From Micromonospora globbae (lineage in GTDB: Bacteria > Actinomycetota > Actinomycetes > Mycobacteriales > Micromonosporaceae), in assembly GCF_003610785.1 (NCBI RefSeq), contig NZ_RAQQ01000009.1:186001-250000 (forward strand): DNA of 64,000 nucleotides. The letters run 5' to 3'. The notes below the pieces were generated by a model. It was not told where the DNA came from. It made no database searches and saw nothing but the letters and a program-made list of their open reading frames with translations. Positions 24,265 to 32,611 of the stretch are shown here, in pieces; within the stretch, counting starts at the first letter, position 1; each line of letters begins with the position of its first letter. The translations under genes and the position numbers were made by a program.

Positions 24265-24893
24265 CGTCCGTGTTCAGTCACGGGCGGCTCCGGCTCTACC
24301 TGCTCAAGCTCCTCGACGACGGCCCGAAGCACGGCTACGAGCTGATCCGGCTCCTCGAGGACCGCTTCCTCGGCCTCTACGCGCCGAGCGCCGGCACCAT
24401 CTACCCCCGCCTGCAACGGCTCGAGGCCGAGGGCCTGGTGAGCCACACGGCCGCGGGCGGGCGGAAGACGTACGAGATCACCGAGGCCGGCCGCGGCGAA
24501 CTGCGGCAGCGGGCCGACGAGCTGGCCGCCCTGGAATCGGACATCGCGGCCTCGGTGGAGGATCTCTCCGCCCTGGCCGGGGAGATCCGCAGCGAGGTAC
24601 GCGGCTCCGTCCGCGACCTCAAGCGGGAGCTGCGCGAGGCGGCCCGGCAGACGCGGCAGCGGCGGAGCCGGTGGGAGCCGTCGTACGCCCCCGCGCCGCC
24701 GTTCCCGCCCGGTCCGCCGCCCCGGCCCGAGACCGGCGACGCGGTGCTCACCGAGTTCGACGAGCGGCTGGCCGCCTTCGCCGCCGAGGTGGGGCGGCTG
24801 GTACGCGCCCGCCGGTTCACCGACTCCCAGGTGCGGACCGCCATCCGGCTGCTCGACGGCGCCCTCGACGGGCTCCGCCGGCTGCTCCGCTGA
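24261..24893 (+). CDS. PadR family transcriptional regulator
   Basis: A 210-residue regulator. The N-terminal winged helix is typical PadR (LKLLDDGPKHGYELIRLLEDRF, SAGTIYPRLQRLEAEGLV, GGRKTYEITEAG). A long charged helical region (about 95-130) is probably a dimerising coiled coil. A Pro-rich linker and a C-terminal helix (about 160-210) complete it. The GTG start overlaps the DUF4097 stop codon. It is likely to repress its own operon through the CGCGATGTATCGCG site at 23384-23397. The ligand or signal is unknown. Confidence 0.92.
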   Translation: MTSVFSHGRLRLYLLKLLDDGPKHGYELIRLLEDRFLGLYAPSAGTIYPRLQRLEAEGLVSHTAAGGRKTYEITEAGRGELRQRADELAALESDIAASVEDLSALAGEIRSEVRGSVRDLKRELREAARQTRQRRSRWEPSYAPAPPFPPGPPPRPETGDAVLTEFDERLAAFAAEVGRLVRARRFTDSQVRTAIRLLDGALDGLRRLLR

Positions 24894-24909
24894 GCCGCCC
24901 CGCTGCTCA

Positions 24910-24945
24910 CAGGGTTTTTGCAGGAAGCGTCCAGCGCGGGCGCAG
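24910..24945 (+). promoter_or_regulatory. four CAG direct repeats at 11-bp spacing upstream of the response regulator
   Basis: CAG occurs at 24910, 24921, 24932 and 24943, exactly 11 bp apart, ending 24 bp before the start codon. The same arrangement precedes htrA (27234-27269). Head-to-tail repeats with one-turn spacing are how OmpR/PhoB-type regulators bind, so autoregulation is likely. Confidence 0.7.
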
Positions 24946-24968
24946 CCGGGTCACGGATGATGGGGCAC

Positions 24969-25670
24969 ATGCCCGCTACCCAGACCGAGGCGCGACTGCT
25001 CGTCGTCGAGGACGACCCGAACATCCTCGAGCTGCTCTCCGCGAGCCTGCGCTTCGCGGGGTTCGACGTGGCGACCGCGACCAGCGGCAGCGCCGCGCTG
25101 ACCGCCGCCAAGGACCACCGTCCCGATCTGGTGGTGCTCGACGTGATGCTGCCCGACCTCGACGGCTTCGAGGTCATCCGGATGCTCCGCGAGGGCGGCA
25201 CCCGTACGCCCGTGGTGTTCCTGACCGCCCGGGACGCCACCGACGACAAGATCCGCGGTCTGACCCTGGGCGGCGACGACTACGTCACGAAGCCGTTCAG
25301 CCTGGAGGAGCTGACCGCCCGGATCCGGGCCGTGCTGCGCCGCACCGCCAACGGCGAGCAGCCGCCGTCCCGGCTGACCTTCGCCGACCTCGAACTCGAC
25401 GAGGAGACCCACGAGGTCTACCGGGCCGGCCAGCGGGTGCAGCTCTCGCCGACCGAGTTCAAGCTGCTGCGCTACCTGATGCTGAACGCCAACCGGGTGC
25501 TGTCCAAGGCGCAGATCCTCGACCACGTCTGGAACTACGACTTCCGCGGTGACGACAACATCGTCGAGTCGTACATCTCGTACCTGCGGCGCAAGGTCGA
25601 CAACACCCAGCCCCGGCTCATCCACACGCTCCGCGGCGTCGGGTACGTGCTGCGCAAGCCGGCGGCGTGA
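24969..25670 (+). CDS. OmpR/PhoB-family response regulator (MprA-like)
   Basis: A 233-residue response regulator. The receiver domain has the acidic pair VVEDDPN, phospho-acceptor Asp in VVLDVMLPD near residue 58, Thr in FLTARD and Lys in YVTKPFS. The C-terminal winged helix ends ESYISYLRRKVD and IHTLRGVGYVLR. Its stop overlaps the kinase start as GTGA. With the kinase and an HtrA protease downstream it matches the mycobacterial mprA-mprB-pepD order, which answers envelope stress. The start could also be a few codons earlier (MMGHMPA). The 11-bp-phased CAG repeats upstream suggest autoregulation. Confidence 0.93.
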   Translation: MPATQTEARLLVVEDDPNILELLSASLRFAGFDVATATSGSAALTAAKDHRPDLVVLDVMLPDLDGFEVIRMLREGGTRTPVVFLTARDATDDKIRGLTLGGDDYVTKPFSLEELTARIRAVLRRTANGEQPPSRLTFADLELDEETHEVYRAGQRVQLSPTEFKLLRYLMLNANRVLSKAQILDHVWNYDFRGDDNIVESYISYLRRKVDNTQPRLIHTLRGVGYVLRKPAA

Positions 25671-27229
25671 ACGCCGTCGACCAGGCGAAGGGGCGGCTGC
25701 GGAGCGTACCGCTGCGGGTGAAGCTGGTCACCGCGGTCCTCACGCTGGTCGCCCTCGCCCTTCTCGTGATCAGCTCGCTGACCACCTTCTTCCTCCGCAG
25801 CTACCTGATCGGCCAGGTGGACTCCCAGCTGCGGGGAGCGAGCCAGACGCTCGGCGATTTCATCCCGCAGCTGAAGACCCGCCAGGTCACCGCCATGCTG
25901 CCCAGCCGCTACGTGGTGGTGCTGGCCGAGCCCGGCGGGGTCACCCAGCCCAGCTACGACCCCACGTCCCTGCAGTGGAAGCAGTTGCCGACCTTCCCCA
26001 CCGACGTGTCGGGCTTCGCCGCACAGGAGGGCGAGCCGCACACGGTCACCTCCCAGGACCGCCGGATCCGCTGGCGCGTGTACTACGCGGCGGTGCGGGG
26101 CAACCCGGACCAGGTGCTGGCCGTCGGCCAGCCGCTCACCGACGTCGACCGGGCGGTGACGCGGCTGGTCTGGATCGACCTGCTGGTCGGTGGCGCCGTG
26201 CTCATCCTGCTCGCCTCGATCGGCGCGGCCATCGTCCGCACCAGCCTGAAACCCCTCGTCGAGATCGAACGCACGGCCGCCGCCATCGCCGGCGGCGACC
26301 TGACCCGGCGCGTGCCCGACCCGGAGGAGGGGCAGGAGTGCCCGACCTCCGAGCTGGGTCGGCTGTCCCGCGCGCTGAACGCCATGCTGACCCAGATCGA
26401 GGCCGCCTTCACGGCCCGCGCCGCCTCCGAGACCGCCGCCCGCTCGGCCGAGGCCGCCGCCCGGGACGCGGCCGCCGCCGCCCAGGCGTCCGAGGCGCGG
26501 GCACGGCGGTCGGAGGAGCGGATGCGGCAGTTCGTCGCGGACGCGTCGCACGAGCTGCGTACGCCGCTCACCACGATCCGCGGCTTCGCCGAGCTGTACC
26601 GGCAGGGGGCGGCCCGCGAGCCGGAGCAGACGGCCGGCCTGCTGCGCCGCATCGAGGACGAGGCCGCCCGCATGGGCCTGCTCGTGGAGGACCTGCTGCT
26701 GCTCGCCCGACTCGACCGGGAACGGCCGATCTCCCTGGCCCCGGTGGAGCTGCCGGTGCTCGCCGGTGACGCGGTGCAGGCCGCCCGGGCGGTCGCACCC
26801 GACCGCCGCATCGAGCTGGAGATCGAGCCGGGCTCGGGCCCGCTCGTGGTCCTCGGGGACGACGCCCGGCTGCGGCAGATCATCGGCAACCTCATGACGA
26901 ACGCTCTGACCCACACCCCGCCGGACGCCTCCGTGACGCTGCGGCTGCGTACCGAGCCGGGCAACCTGGCCATCGTGGAGGTGGCCGACACCGGCCCCGG
27001 CCTCACCCCGGAGCAGGCGGAGCGGGTCTTCGAGCGGTTCTACCGGGCCGACGCCGCCCGGACCCGGCGGGCCGGCGGCAACACCGGCACCGGGCTCGGC
27101 CTGGCCATCGTGGCGGCGCTCGTGAGCGCGCACCACGGCACCGTCGAGGTGGCCGAGACGCCGGGCGGCGGGGCCACGTTCCGGGTGCGGCTGCCGCTGG
27201 TGCCGGAGGCCGAGACCGACGGCGAGTGA
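25667..27229 (+). CDS. sensor histidine kinase (MprB-like)
   Basis: A 520-residue membrane kinase. One transmembrane helix lies at about 19-41, an extracytoplasmic sensor at about 42-160, and a second helix at about 166-190. A HAMP domain follows, then an Ala-rich coiled coil (about 245-285). The HisKA box ADASHELRTPLTT has its phospho-His near 295. The ATPase domain has GNLMTNALTHTP (N box), ADTGPGL (G1) and GTGLGLAIV (G2). The GTG start is coupled to the response regulator. The sensor domain is not similar to anything I can name. It should phosphorylate the regulator at 24969 in response to an envelope signal. Confidence 0.94.
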   Translation: MNAVDQAKGRLRSVPLRVKLVTAVLTLVALALLVISSLTTFFLRSYLIGQVDSQLRGASQTLGDFIPQLKTRQVTAMLPSRYVVVLAEPGGVTQPSYDPTSLQWKQLPTFPTDVSGFAAQEGEPHTVTSQDRRIRWRVYYAAVRGNPDQVLAVGQPLTDVDRAVTRLVWIDLLVGGAVLILLASIGAAIVRTSLKPLVEIERTAAAIAGGDLTRRVPDPEEGQECPTSELGRLSRALNAMLTQIEAAFTARAASETAARSAEAAARDAAAAAQASEARARRSEERMRQFVADASHELRTPLTTIRGFAELYRQGAAREPEQTAGLLRRIEDEAARMGLLVEDLLLLARLDRERPISLAPVELPVLAGDAVQAARAVAPDRRIELEIEPGSGPLVVLGDDARLRQIIGNLMTNALTHTPPDASVTLRLRTEPGNLAIVEVADTGPGLTPEQAERVFERFYRADAARTRRAGGNTGTGLGLAIVAALVSAHHGTVEVAETPGGGATFRVRLPLVPEAETDGE

Positions 27230-27233
27230 CTTT

Positions 27234-27269
27234 CAGCCAACTCGCAGGCCAGTTCCAGGCTGATCGCAG
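27234..27269 (+). promoter_or_regulatory. four CAG direct repeats at 11-bp spacing upstream of htrA
   Basis: CAG at 27234, 27245, 27256 and 27267 lies in exact 11-bp phase, starting five bases after the kinase stop and ending 22 bp before the htrA start. It mirrors the array at 24910-24945, so the regulator probably controls htrA directly. Confidence 0.75.
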
Positions 27270-27291
27270 AGGCGCGGGAGAAGGTGGTGAC

Positions 27292-28953
27292 ATGACCGAG
27301 TACGAGTCCGACCCGCAGCACCGGCCGGCCCCCGCCGACGCCGAGCCGTCGCACCCCACCGCCGAGCTGCCGCGCGGGGAGCGCGCGCAGTCCGACTCGG
27401 CGACCACCCAGCCGGTCGCCCCGCACACCGACCAGACTCCGGCCGGCTCCGCCACCACGGAGCCCGCGCGCACCGACGCGCCCGCCCCCGGCCCGGACGC
27501 CGACGCCACCACGCCGATGGCGGCGGTCCCCGGCGCCGACGCCACCAGGACGATGCCGACGGTGTCCGAGGCCGACGCCACCACGCCGATGGCGGCGACG
27601 CCCAGCGCCGAGCCGACCGTCCCGGTGGCCACCACGACCGCGGGCTACCAGCCGCCCGCGGGCGCTCCGGCCTACGCCGGCCCGCAGGTCCCCAGCCAGC
27701 CGGCACCCCAGGCTCCGGGCCAGCCGGCCCCCGGGGGGTACGCGCACGGCGCCTACGCGGGCGGCCACTGGTACCAGAACCAGCACACCGGCTGGACCGG
27801 CGGGGGTCAGCCGGGTGCCGGGACGCATCCGTACGGGCAGCAGCCGCAGCACGCCGGCCAGCCCGTGCCGCCGTGGGCCCCGGCCCAGAGCAACCCGGCC
27901 GGACCGCGTCCGGGCCGGATCGCCAAGTTCGCGGGCGCCGGTGTCGCCGTCCTCGCGCTCATGCTGGGCTCCGGTGTCGCCGGCGGGGCGCTCGCCCTCG
28001 CCGTGGACGACGGCGGCGGCGTCACCCGCACCTACAGCGCCGCGCCGGTGATCAACAGTGCGGACCTGCCCCGGATCGCCGCCTCCGTGCAGGACAGCGT
28101 CGTCTCCATCGCCACCCAGAACGGCGAGGGCTCCGGCGTGATCCTCAGCGACGACGGCTACGTGCTCACCAACAACCACGTGGTCGCCTCGGCCACCGGC
28201 GACACCGTCCGCGTGGTCTTCGCCGACGGCAAGAGCGCGACCGCCAGGATCGTCGGCACCGACCCGAAGACGGACCTCGCTGTGGTGCAGGCGCGCGGGG
28301 TGAGCGGCCTCAAGCCCGCCACGTTCGGCGACAGCGACGCCATGCAGGTCGGTGACCAGGTGCTGGCCCTCGGCAGCCCGCTGGGTCTGCAGGGTTCGGT
28401 GACCGCGGGCATCATCAGCGCCCGGGACCGCACCATCCAGGCCGGCGAGAGCCAGCCGCAGGACATGCGCCAGGGCGCGATCTCCATCTCCGGGCTGCTC
28501 CAGACCGACGCCCCGATCAACCCCGGCAACTCGGGCGGTGCGCTGGTCAACACCCGGGGCGAGGTGATCGGCATCAACACCGCCATCGCCACCTCCGGGC
28601 AGAGCACCGGCAACATCGGCGTCGGCTTCGCCATCCCCAGCAACAAGGCCAAGGACGTCGCGGCCAAGCTCCAGCGCGGCGAGAAGGTCAGCCACCCGTC
28701 GCTCGGGGTCAGCGTGACCGTGGCGGAGGGCGGCGGCGCGCTGGTCGCGTCGGTCACCGAGGGCGGCGCCGCCGAGAAGGCCGGCCTCCAGCGCGGCGAC
28801 GTCATCACCCGCTTCGGCGACAAGGTGATCACCGACTCGGACGACCTGGTCGGCGCGGTCCAGGCCGGCAAGGTCGGCGACCGGGTGGAGGTGCACTACA
28901 AGCGCAACGGCGCCGAGGCGACCACGACCGTCACGCTCGCCGAGACGTCGTGA
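27292..28953 (+). CDS. membrane-anchored HtrA/DegP-like serine protease with PDZ domain (PepD-like)
   Basis: A 553-residue protein. The long disordered cytoplasmic tail (about 1-205) is rich in Ala, Pro, Thr and Gly and contains repeated DADATTPMAA/EADATTPMAA. A transmembrane helix lies near 218-240. The trypsin-like domain has His in TNNHVV (about 295), Asp in KTDLAVV (about 328) and Ser in GNSGGAL (about 414). One C-terminal PDZ domain carries GDVITRFGDKVI. It acts outside the membrane on misfolded proteins. The ATG at 27292 follows AAGGTGG. A dedicated promoter with phased repeats separates it from the kinase. A strong hairpin follows the stop. Confidence 0.95.
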   Translation: MTEYESDPQHRPAPADAEPSHPTAELPRGERAQSDSATTQPVAPHTDQTPAGSATTEPARTDAPAPGPDADATTPMAAVPGADATRTMPTVSEADATTPMAATPSAEPTVPVATTTAGYQPPAGAPAYAGPQVPSQPAPQAPGQPAPGGYAHGAYAGGHWYQNQHTGWTGGGQPGAGTHPYGQQPQHAGQPVPPWAPAQSNPAGPRPGRIAKFAGAGVAVLALMLGSGVAGGALALAVDDGGGVTRTYSAAPVINSADLPRIAASVQDSVVSIATQNGEGSGVILSDDGYVLTNNHVVASATGDTVRVVFADGKSATARIVGTDPKTDLAVVQARGVSGLKPATFGDSDAMQVGDQVLALGSPLGLQGSVTAGIISARDRTIQAGESQPQDMRQGAISISGLLQTDAPINPGNSGGALVNTRGEVIGINTAIATSGQSTGNIGVGFAIPSNKAKDVAAKLQRGEKVSHPSLGVSVTVAEGGGALVASVTEGGAAEKAGLQRGDVITRFGDKVITDSDDLVGAVQAGKVGDRVEVHYKRNGAEATTTVTLAETS

Positions 28954-28981
28954 GCGCCACCTGAACCTGCCTCCTCCCTCC

Positions 28982-29028
28982 GGCGGCGGGTGACGGGGCC
29001 AAGGGGGTTGGCTCCGTCACCCGCCGCC
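28982..29028 (+). terminator. strong terminator after htrA
   Basis: A 15-bp perfect stem (GGCGGCGGGTGACGG and complement) continues, after a one-base mismatch, into GCCAA-ggggg-TTGGC. About 20 bp are paired in all. Confidence 0.88.
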
Positions 29029-29039
29029 ACCTCTTCGCG

Positions 29040-29074
29040 GACGGCGGTTCACCCGACCCGGGTGAACCGCCGTC
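29040..29074. repeat. 35-bp near-perfect palindrome before the BON gene
   Basis: GACGGCGGTTCACCCG pairs completely with its complement around a 3-base centre (acc). It lies 12 bp after the htrA terminator and 46 bp before the next start. It may be a second terminator, or an operator/hairpin in the BON gene leader. Confidence 0.7.
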
Positions 29075-29120
29075 ACCCGTGCCGGGGACAGGCTGGCGGA
29101 ACCGGCGAGGGGAGGACGCG

Positions 29121-29792
29121 ATGGGCACGGCAGCCGCCGCCCGCGAGGACCAGCGGATCCAGCAGGACGTCCTGGCCGAGCTGGCCTGGGACCCCGAGGC
29201 ACAGCCGAACGAGATCGGCGTGAGCGTCGACGAGGGCGTCGTGACCCTGACCGGGTGGGTCGACAGCTCGGCGCGGCGGTGGGCCGCCACACGGTGCGCG
29301 CAGCGCGTACGCGGGGTGCGCGCCGTCGCCGACGACATCGAGATACGGCTGCCGGGCAGCCCCGGGGCGACCGACGCCGAGATCGCCCTCGCGGTCAGCC
29401 GGGCGCTGGAGTGGGACAGCTACGTCCCCGCCGAGCGGCTGGACGTCACCGTGGCCAACGGCTGGGTGATGCTCCGCGGCGAGGTGGAGTTCGGGTGGCA
29501 GCGGCGCACCGCCGAGCGGGAGGTGCGCCGGCTGCGGGGCGTCCGCGGCATCACCAACCTCGTCGACGTACGCCCGCCGGCTCCCACGGACACCGACCGG
29601 ATGCTCCACGACGTGCGGCGGGCGCTCGGCCGCGCGGTCGGCGCCGGAGGGATCTCGGTCGCGGTGGACGGGGACACGCTGGTGCTCAGCGGCGTGGTCC
29701 GCTCGTGGTGGGAACGGGACCAGGCGCAACGGGTGGCGTGGTCGGCGCCGGGCGTGCGGGCGGTGGACGACCAGCTGCTCGTCTTGGAGTGA
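29121..29792 (+). CDS. triple BON-domain protein
   Basis: A 223-residue protein with three consecutive BON repeats. The first reads IQQDVLAELAWDP...VVTLTGWVDSSARRWAATRCAQRVRGVRAV in overall pattern. The second (about 80-150) centres on VTVANGWVMLRGEVEFGWQRRTAE, and the third (about 155-223) on LVLSGVVRSWWERDQAQR. There is no signal peptide. BON domains bind phospholipid or envelope surfaces and occur in osmotic-stress proteins such as OsmY. The ATG at 29121 follows GGGGAGGA. Its place after the MprAB-HtrA-like genes fits a stress role, but the intervening hairpins imply separate transcription. Confidence 0.9.
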   Translation: MGTAAAAREDQRIQQDVLAELAWDPEAQPNEIGVSVDEGVVTLTGWVDSSARRWAATRCAQRVRGVRAVADDIEIRLPGSPGATDAEIALAVSRALEWDSYVPAERLDVTVANGWVMLRGEVEFGWQRRTAEREVRRLRGVRGITNLVDVRPPAPTDTDRMLHDVRRALGRAVGAGGISVAVDGDTLVLSGVVRSWWERDQAQRVAWSAPGVRAVDDQLLVLE

Positions 29793-29809
29793 AGCATCCC
29801 GCTTGTCCG

Positions 29810-29835
29810 GTTTTAGTGGGGCCCGCAAGGGGAAA
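29810..29835 (+). promoter_or_regulatory. candidate SigB/SigF-type stress promoter
   Basis: GTTT (29810-29813), a 16-bp spacer and GGGAAA (29830-29835) resemble the general-stress sigma factor consensus of actinobacteria. It lies about 59 bp before the glycosyltransferase start. Confidence 0.45.
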
Positions 29836-29893
29836 CCGCTGCCACGCGTACCGGAACCGGCGGCCGGCGCGCCGGGGACCAACGGGAGGACTC

Positions 29894-30997
29894 GTGGCCG
29901 TGACCCATCTGACGGCCGACCGGGCGGCCGAACGGCCGCTGCGGGTCGCGATGGTGGTCCCGCCCTGGCTCTCCGTGCCGCCCCCCGGCTACGGCGGGCT
30001 GGAGCAGGTCGTCACGGGGCTGGTGGACGCCCTCGTCCGGCGGGGACACACGGTGACGCTGTTCGGCGCCGGCGAGTGGCACGGCACGGCCGCGCAGGAC
30101 TTCGTCTCCACCGGCCCGGACCTGCAGTTCGCGCGGCTCGGCGAGTCGCTGCCCGAACTGGCCCACCTGGCCCGCGTACGGCACCTCGTCGACGCCGCGG
30201 ACTTCGACGTCATCCACGACCACACCACGATCGGCCCGCTGGTCGCCGGCCGGCGCAGCGTGCCCACGGTGGCGACCGTGCACGGCAACCCGGTCGGTGA
30301 GTACGGCACCGTGCTGAGCGACACCGACCACGGCGTCGGCCTCGTCGCCATCTCCCACGCGCAGCGCCGCCTCAACCCGGCCCTGCCCTGGGTGGGCACC
30401 GTGCACAACGCCCTCGACCTGGCGGACATCCCGCAGAAGTCCGCCCCGTCGGCGGGCCCGGTGCTCTGGCTGGCCCGGTTCAGCCCCGACAAGGGGCCCG
30501 ACGTGGCCATCCGCGCCTGCCGGGCGGCCGGGCTGCCGCTGCTGCTGGCCGGCAAGTGCAACGAACCCGCCGAGCGCCGCTACTACGACGAGGTCGTCGC
30601 GCCGCTGCTCGGCGACGACGTCGAGGTGGTGCTCAACGCCGACCGGGACGCCACCCTGCGGATGCTGGTCGGCGCGCGTTGCCTCATCATGCCCATCCAG
30701 TGGGAGGAGCCGTTCGGCATGGTGATGGTCGAGGCGATGGCGACCGGCACGCCCGTGGTGGCGCTCGGCCGCGGCGCCGTGCCGGAACTGGTCAGATCCG
30801 GGGTCACCGGCCTGGTCTGCGACGGGCCCGAGGACCTGCCCGCCGCGCTGCGGGCCGTCGAACGGCTCGACCCCCGGGACTGCGTGGCGCACGTGGCCGC
30901 CAACTTCTCCACGAGCCGGATGGCGCAGGGCTACGAGGCGGTCTACCGGCAGGCCGCCGCGTCCACCCGGGAGCTGACCCGGCTCACCATCCGCTGA
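29894..30997 (+). CDS. family 4 glycosyltransferase
   Basis: A GT-B fold enzyme of about 367 residues. The N-terminal domain has PPGYGGLEQVVTGLVDAL, VIHDHTTIGP and ATVHGNP. The C-terminal nucleotide-sugar domain has VLWLARFSPDKGPDVAIRA, then the EX7E-type segment EEPFGMVMVEAMATGTPVVALGRGAVPELV. Two GTG codons compete as start: 29894 (4 bases after GGAGG) and 29900 (10 bases). A possible stress sigma promoter lies upstream. It is followed convergently, four bases apart, by the kinase gene. Donor and acceptor are unknown; many stress-linked GT4 enzymes make small glycosides or capsule. Confidence 0.9.
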   Translation: MAVTHLTADRAAERPLRVAMVVPPWLSVPPPGYGGLEQVVTGLVDALVRRGHTVTLFGAGEWHGTAAQDFVSTGPDLQFARLGESLPELAHLARVRHLVDAADFDVIHDHTTIGPLVAGRRSVPTVATVHGNPVGEYGTVLSDTDHGVGLVAISHAQRRLNPALPWVGTVHNALDLADIPQKSAPSAGPVLWLARFSPDKGPDVAIRACRAAGLPLLLAGKCNEPAERRYYDEVVAPLLGDDVEVVLNADRDATLRMLVGARCLIMPIQWEEPFGMVMVEAMATGTPVVALGRGAVPELVRSGVTGLVCDGPEDLPAALRAVERLDPRDCVAHVAANFSTSRMAQGYEAVYRQAAASTRELTRLTIR

Positions 30998-31001
30998 CCG
31001 C

Positions 31002-32378
31002 TCACAGCCGTGCCGTGCCGAGCGCGGCGATCGCCGAGTCCAGCCGCTCGGCGTACACCGGGCTGATGGCGCCCTCCCGCAGCCGGACCGCGACCTTCTC
31101 GCGCAGCCGGGCCACCGGGGGCGCCAGGTTCTCCCGGCCGCCCGTCGCCGACGCGCTCAGGTTGCGCAGTTCGTTGCGGAGGTCCACACCCACGTCGGAG
31201 CGGATCTCGCCGGCCGTCAGCCCCGCGTCGATGAGCCCGTCGAGCCGGAACGCCGCCGCCACGAGTCCGGTCGGGGCGGCGTCCGGCGGCTCCACACGGG
31301 AGGGTGCGGCCGTCCGCGCCGGCCCGTCGGGAGCCGGCGTGCCGACCACCGCCGGGGCGGCCGTCGTGCGGGCGGGCGACGACTGCGGGGGTGCGGTGCG
31401 GTCCAGCGGAAGCGCGGGCACGGCGACGGCCACGGCGACCGCCAGGCCGGCGGGGACCAGCGTCGCCCGCGGAACCCGCCGCCGGGGCGGTGCGCCGGCC
31501 GGCGCCGCGGGTCGCGGCGCGGTCGTCACCGGTCGCGGGTCCCGGTGCGGCAGGTGCTCCCGCAGGACGGCGGCGACCTCGCGCGCGGTGGGCCGGGCCG
31601 CCGGGTCGCGGGCCAGGCAGCGCAGCGCCGTCCGGGCGACCTCCGCCGGCAGGCCCGGCACCCCCGCCAGCGAGGGCGGGCGGCCCGCCGCGAGCGCCGC
31701 GCCCACCTGCTCCCACGTGTCCGCCGGGTACGGCACCCGGCCGGTGAGGGCCGCGTACAGCAGGACCCCCAGCGAGTAGACGTCGGTGGCCGGCTGGGCC
31801 GGTGCGCCGTCCAGCCGCTCCGGCGCGACGTACGCGGGCGTGCCGAACGTGGCGCCGTCCTCGTCCTCGTCGGGGGTGCCCACCCGGGCCGCGATGCCGA
31901 AGTCGAGCACCTTGGCGCCGGCCGGGGTCATCATCACGTTCGCCGGGGTGATGTCCCGGTGCACGATGCCCAGCCGGTGTGCGGCCGCGAGCGCGTCGGC
32001 GACCTGCGCGGCGACGTCCACGGCCTCGGCCCAGGGCAGCGGCCCCTCCGTGAGCCGCAGCTCCAGCTCCTCCCCGGTGAGCAGCTCCATCACGACGAAC
32101 GACGTGATGGCGCCGTCGGCAGCCACCGTCTCGCCGTAGTCGTGCACCGAGGTGACGTGCGGGTGCACCAGCTGGGCGGCGGCGCGGGCCTCCTCGCGCA
32201 CCAGGTGCCGGAACCGCGCGTCGGCGGCCAGCGACGGGGCGAGGACCTTGAGCGCCACCAACCGGTCCAGCACCTCGTCGTGGGCCCGCCAGATCACCGA
32301 CATGCCGCCGACGCCGAGCTGGTCGAGGAGCCGGTACCTGCGGGCGAGCAGCCGGCCGGGATGCAGTGCAGCCGTCAC
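31002..32378 (-). CDS. membrane-anchored Hanks-type serine/threonine protein kinase
   Basis: A 458-residue kinase. The glycine loop is LGVGGMSVIWRAHDE, the ATP lysine is in VALKVL (about 43), the catalytic loop is HRDITPANV (about 145), then DFG, and the activation-segment end is TPAYVAPERL. After a basic linker comes one transmembrane helix (about 325-345). An extracellular Thr/Pro-rich region and a helical tail of about 110 residues follow, with no PASTA repeats. Two GTG starts three codons apart are possible (32378, 32387); the first is better spaced from AGGTG. Substrates are unknown. An FHA protein (41193) elsewhere in the window is a conceivable partner but is not linked. Confidence 0.93.
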   Translation of the reverse strand: MTAALHPGRLLARRYRLLDQLGVGGMSVIWRAHDEVLDRLVALKVLAPSLAADARFRHLVREEARAAAQLVHPHVTSVHDYGETVAADGAITSFVVMELLTGEELELRLTEGPLPWAEAVDVAAQVADALAAAHRLGIVHRDITPANVMMTPAGAKVLDFGIAARVGTPDEDEDGATFGTPAYVAPERLDGAPAQPATDVYSLGVLLYAALTGRVPYPADTWEQVGAALAAGRPPSLAGVPGLPAEVARTALRCLARDPAARPTAREVAAVLREHLPHRDPRPVTTAPRPAAPAGAPPRRRVPRATLVPAGLAVAVAVAVPALPLDRTAPPQSSPARTTAAPAVVGTPAPDGPARTAAPSRVEPPDAAPTGLVAAAFRLDGLIDAGLTAGEIRSDVGVDLRNELRNLSASATGGRENLAPPVARLREKVAVRLREGAISPVYAERLDSAIAALGTARL

Positions 32379-32518
32379 GGTTCGCACCTGCCTCGAAGGT
32401 GGGGGCCGTATCAGGTTGCGCGAATGTGTCCGGCGTGTCAACGCTGGTCGCGGGCCGGTCGTGCCGCTGACCGACATCGATCAGGGTGACGCTCCGCAGG
32501 CCGCCGGGTCCGGCCGCG

Positions 32519-32584
32519 CGACCCGGCGGCGGTGCCCGCACGATCCGGCGGCGGAGCCGGCGCGACCCGGCGGCGGAGCCGGCG
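32519..32584. repeat. three 22-bp tandem repeats
   Basis: Units at 32519-32540, 32541-32562 and 32563-32584 share the core CCGGCGGCGG; the last two differ by one base and the first is more degenerate. They lie in the kinase/patatin intergenic region just before the patatin start. Confidence 0.75.
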
Positions 32585-32611
32585 CGGCGCCGCCGTGCCA
32601 GGATGAACGGC

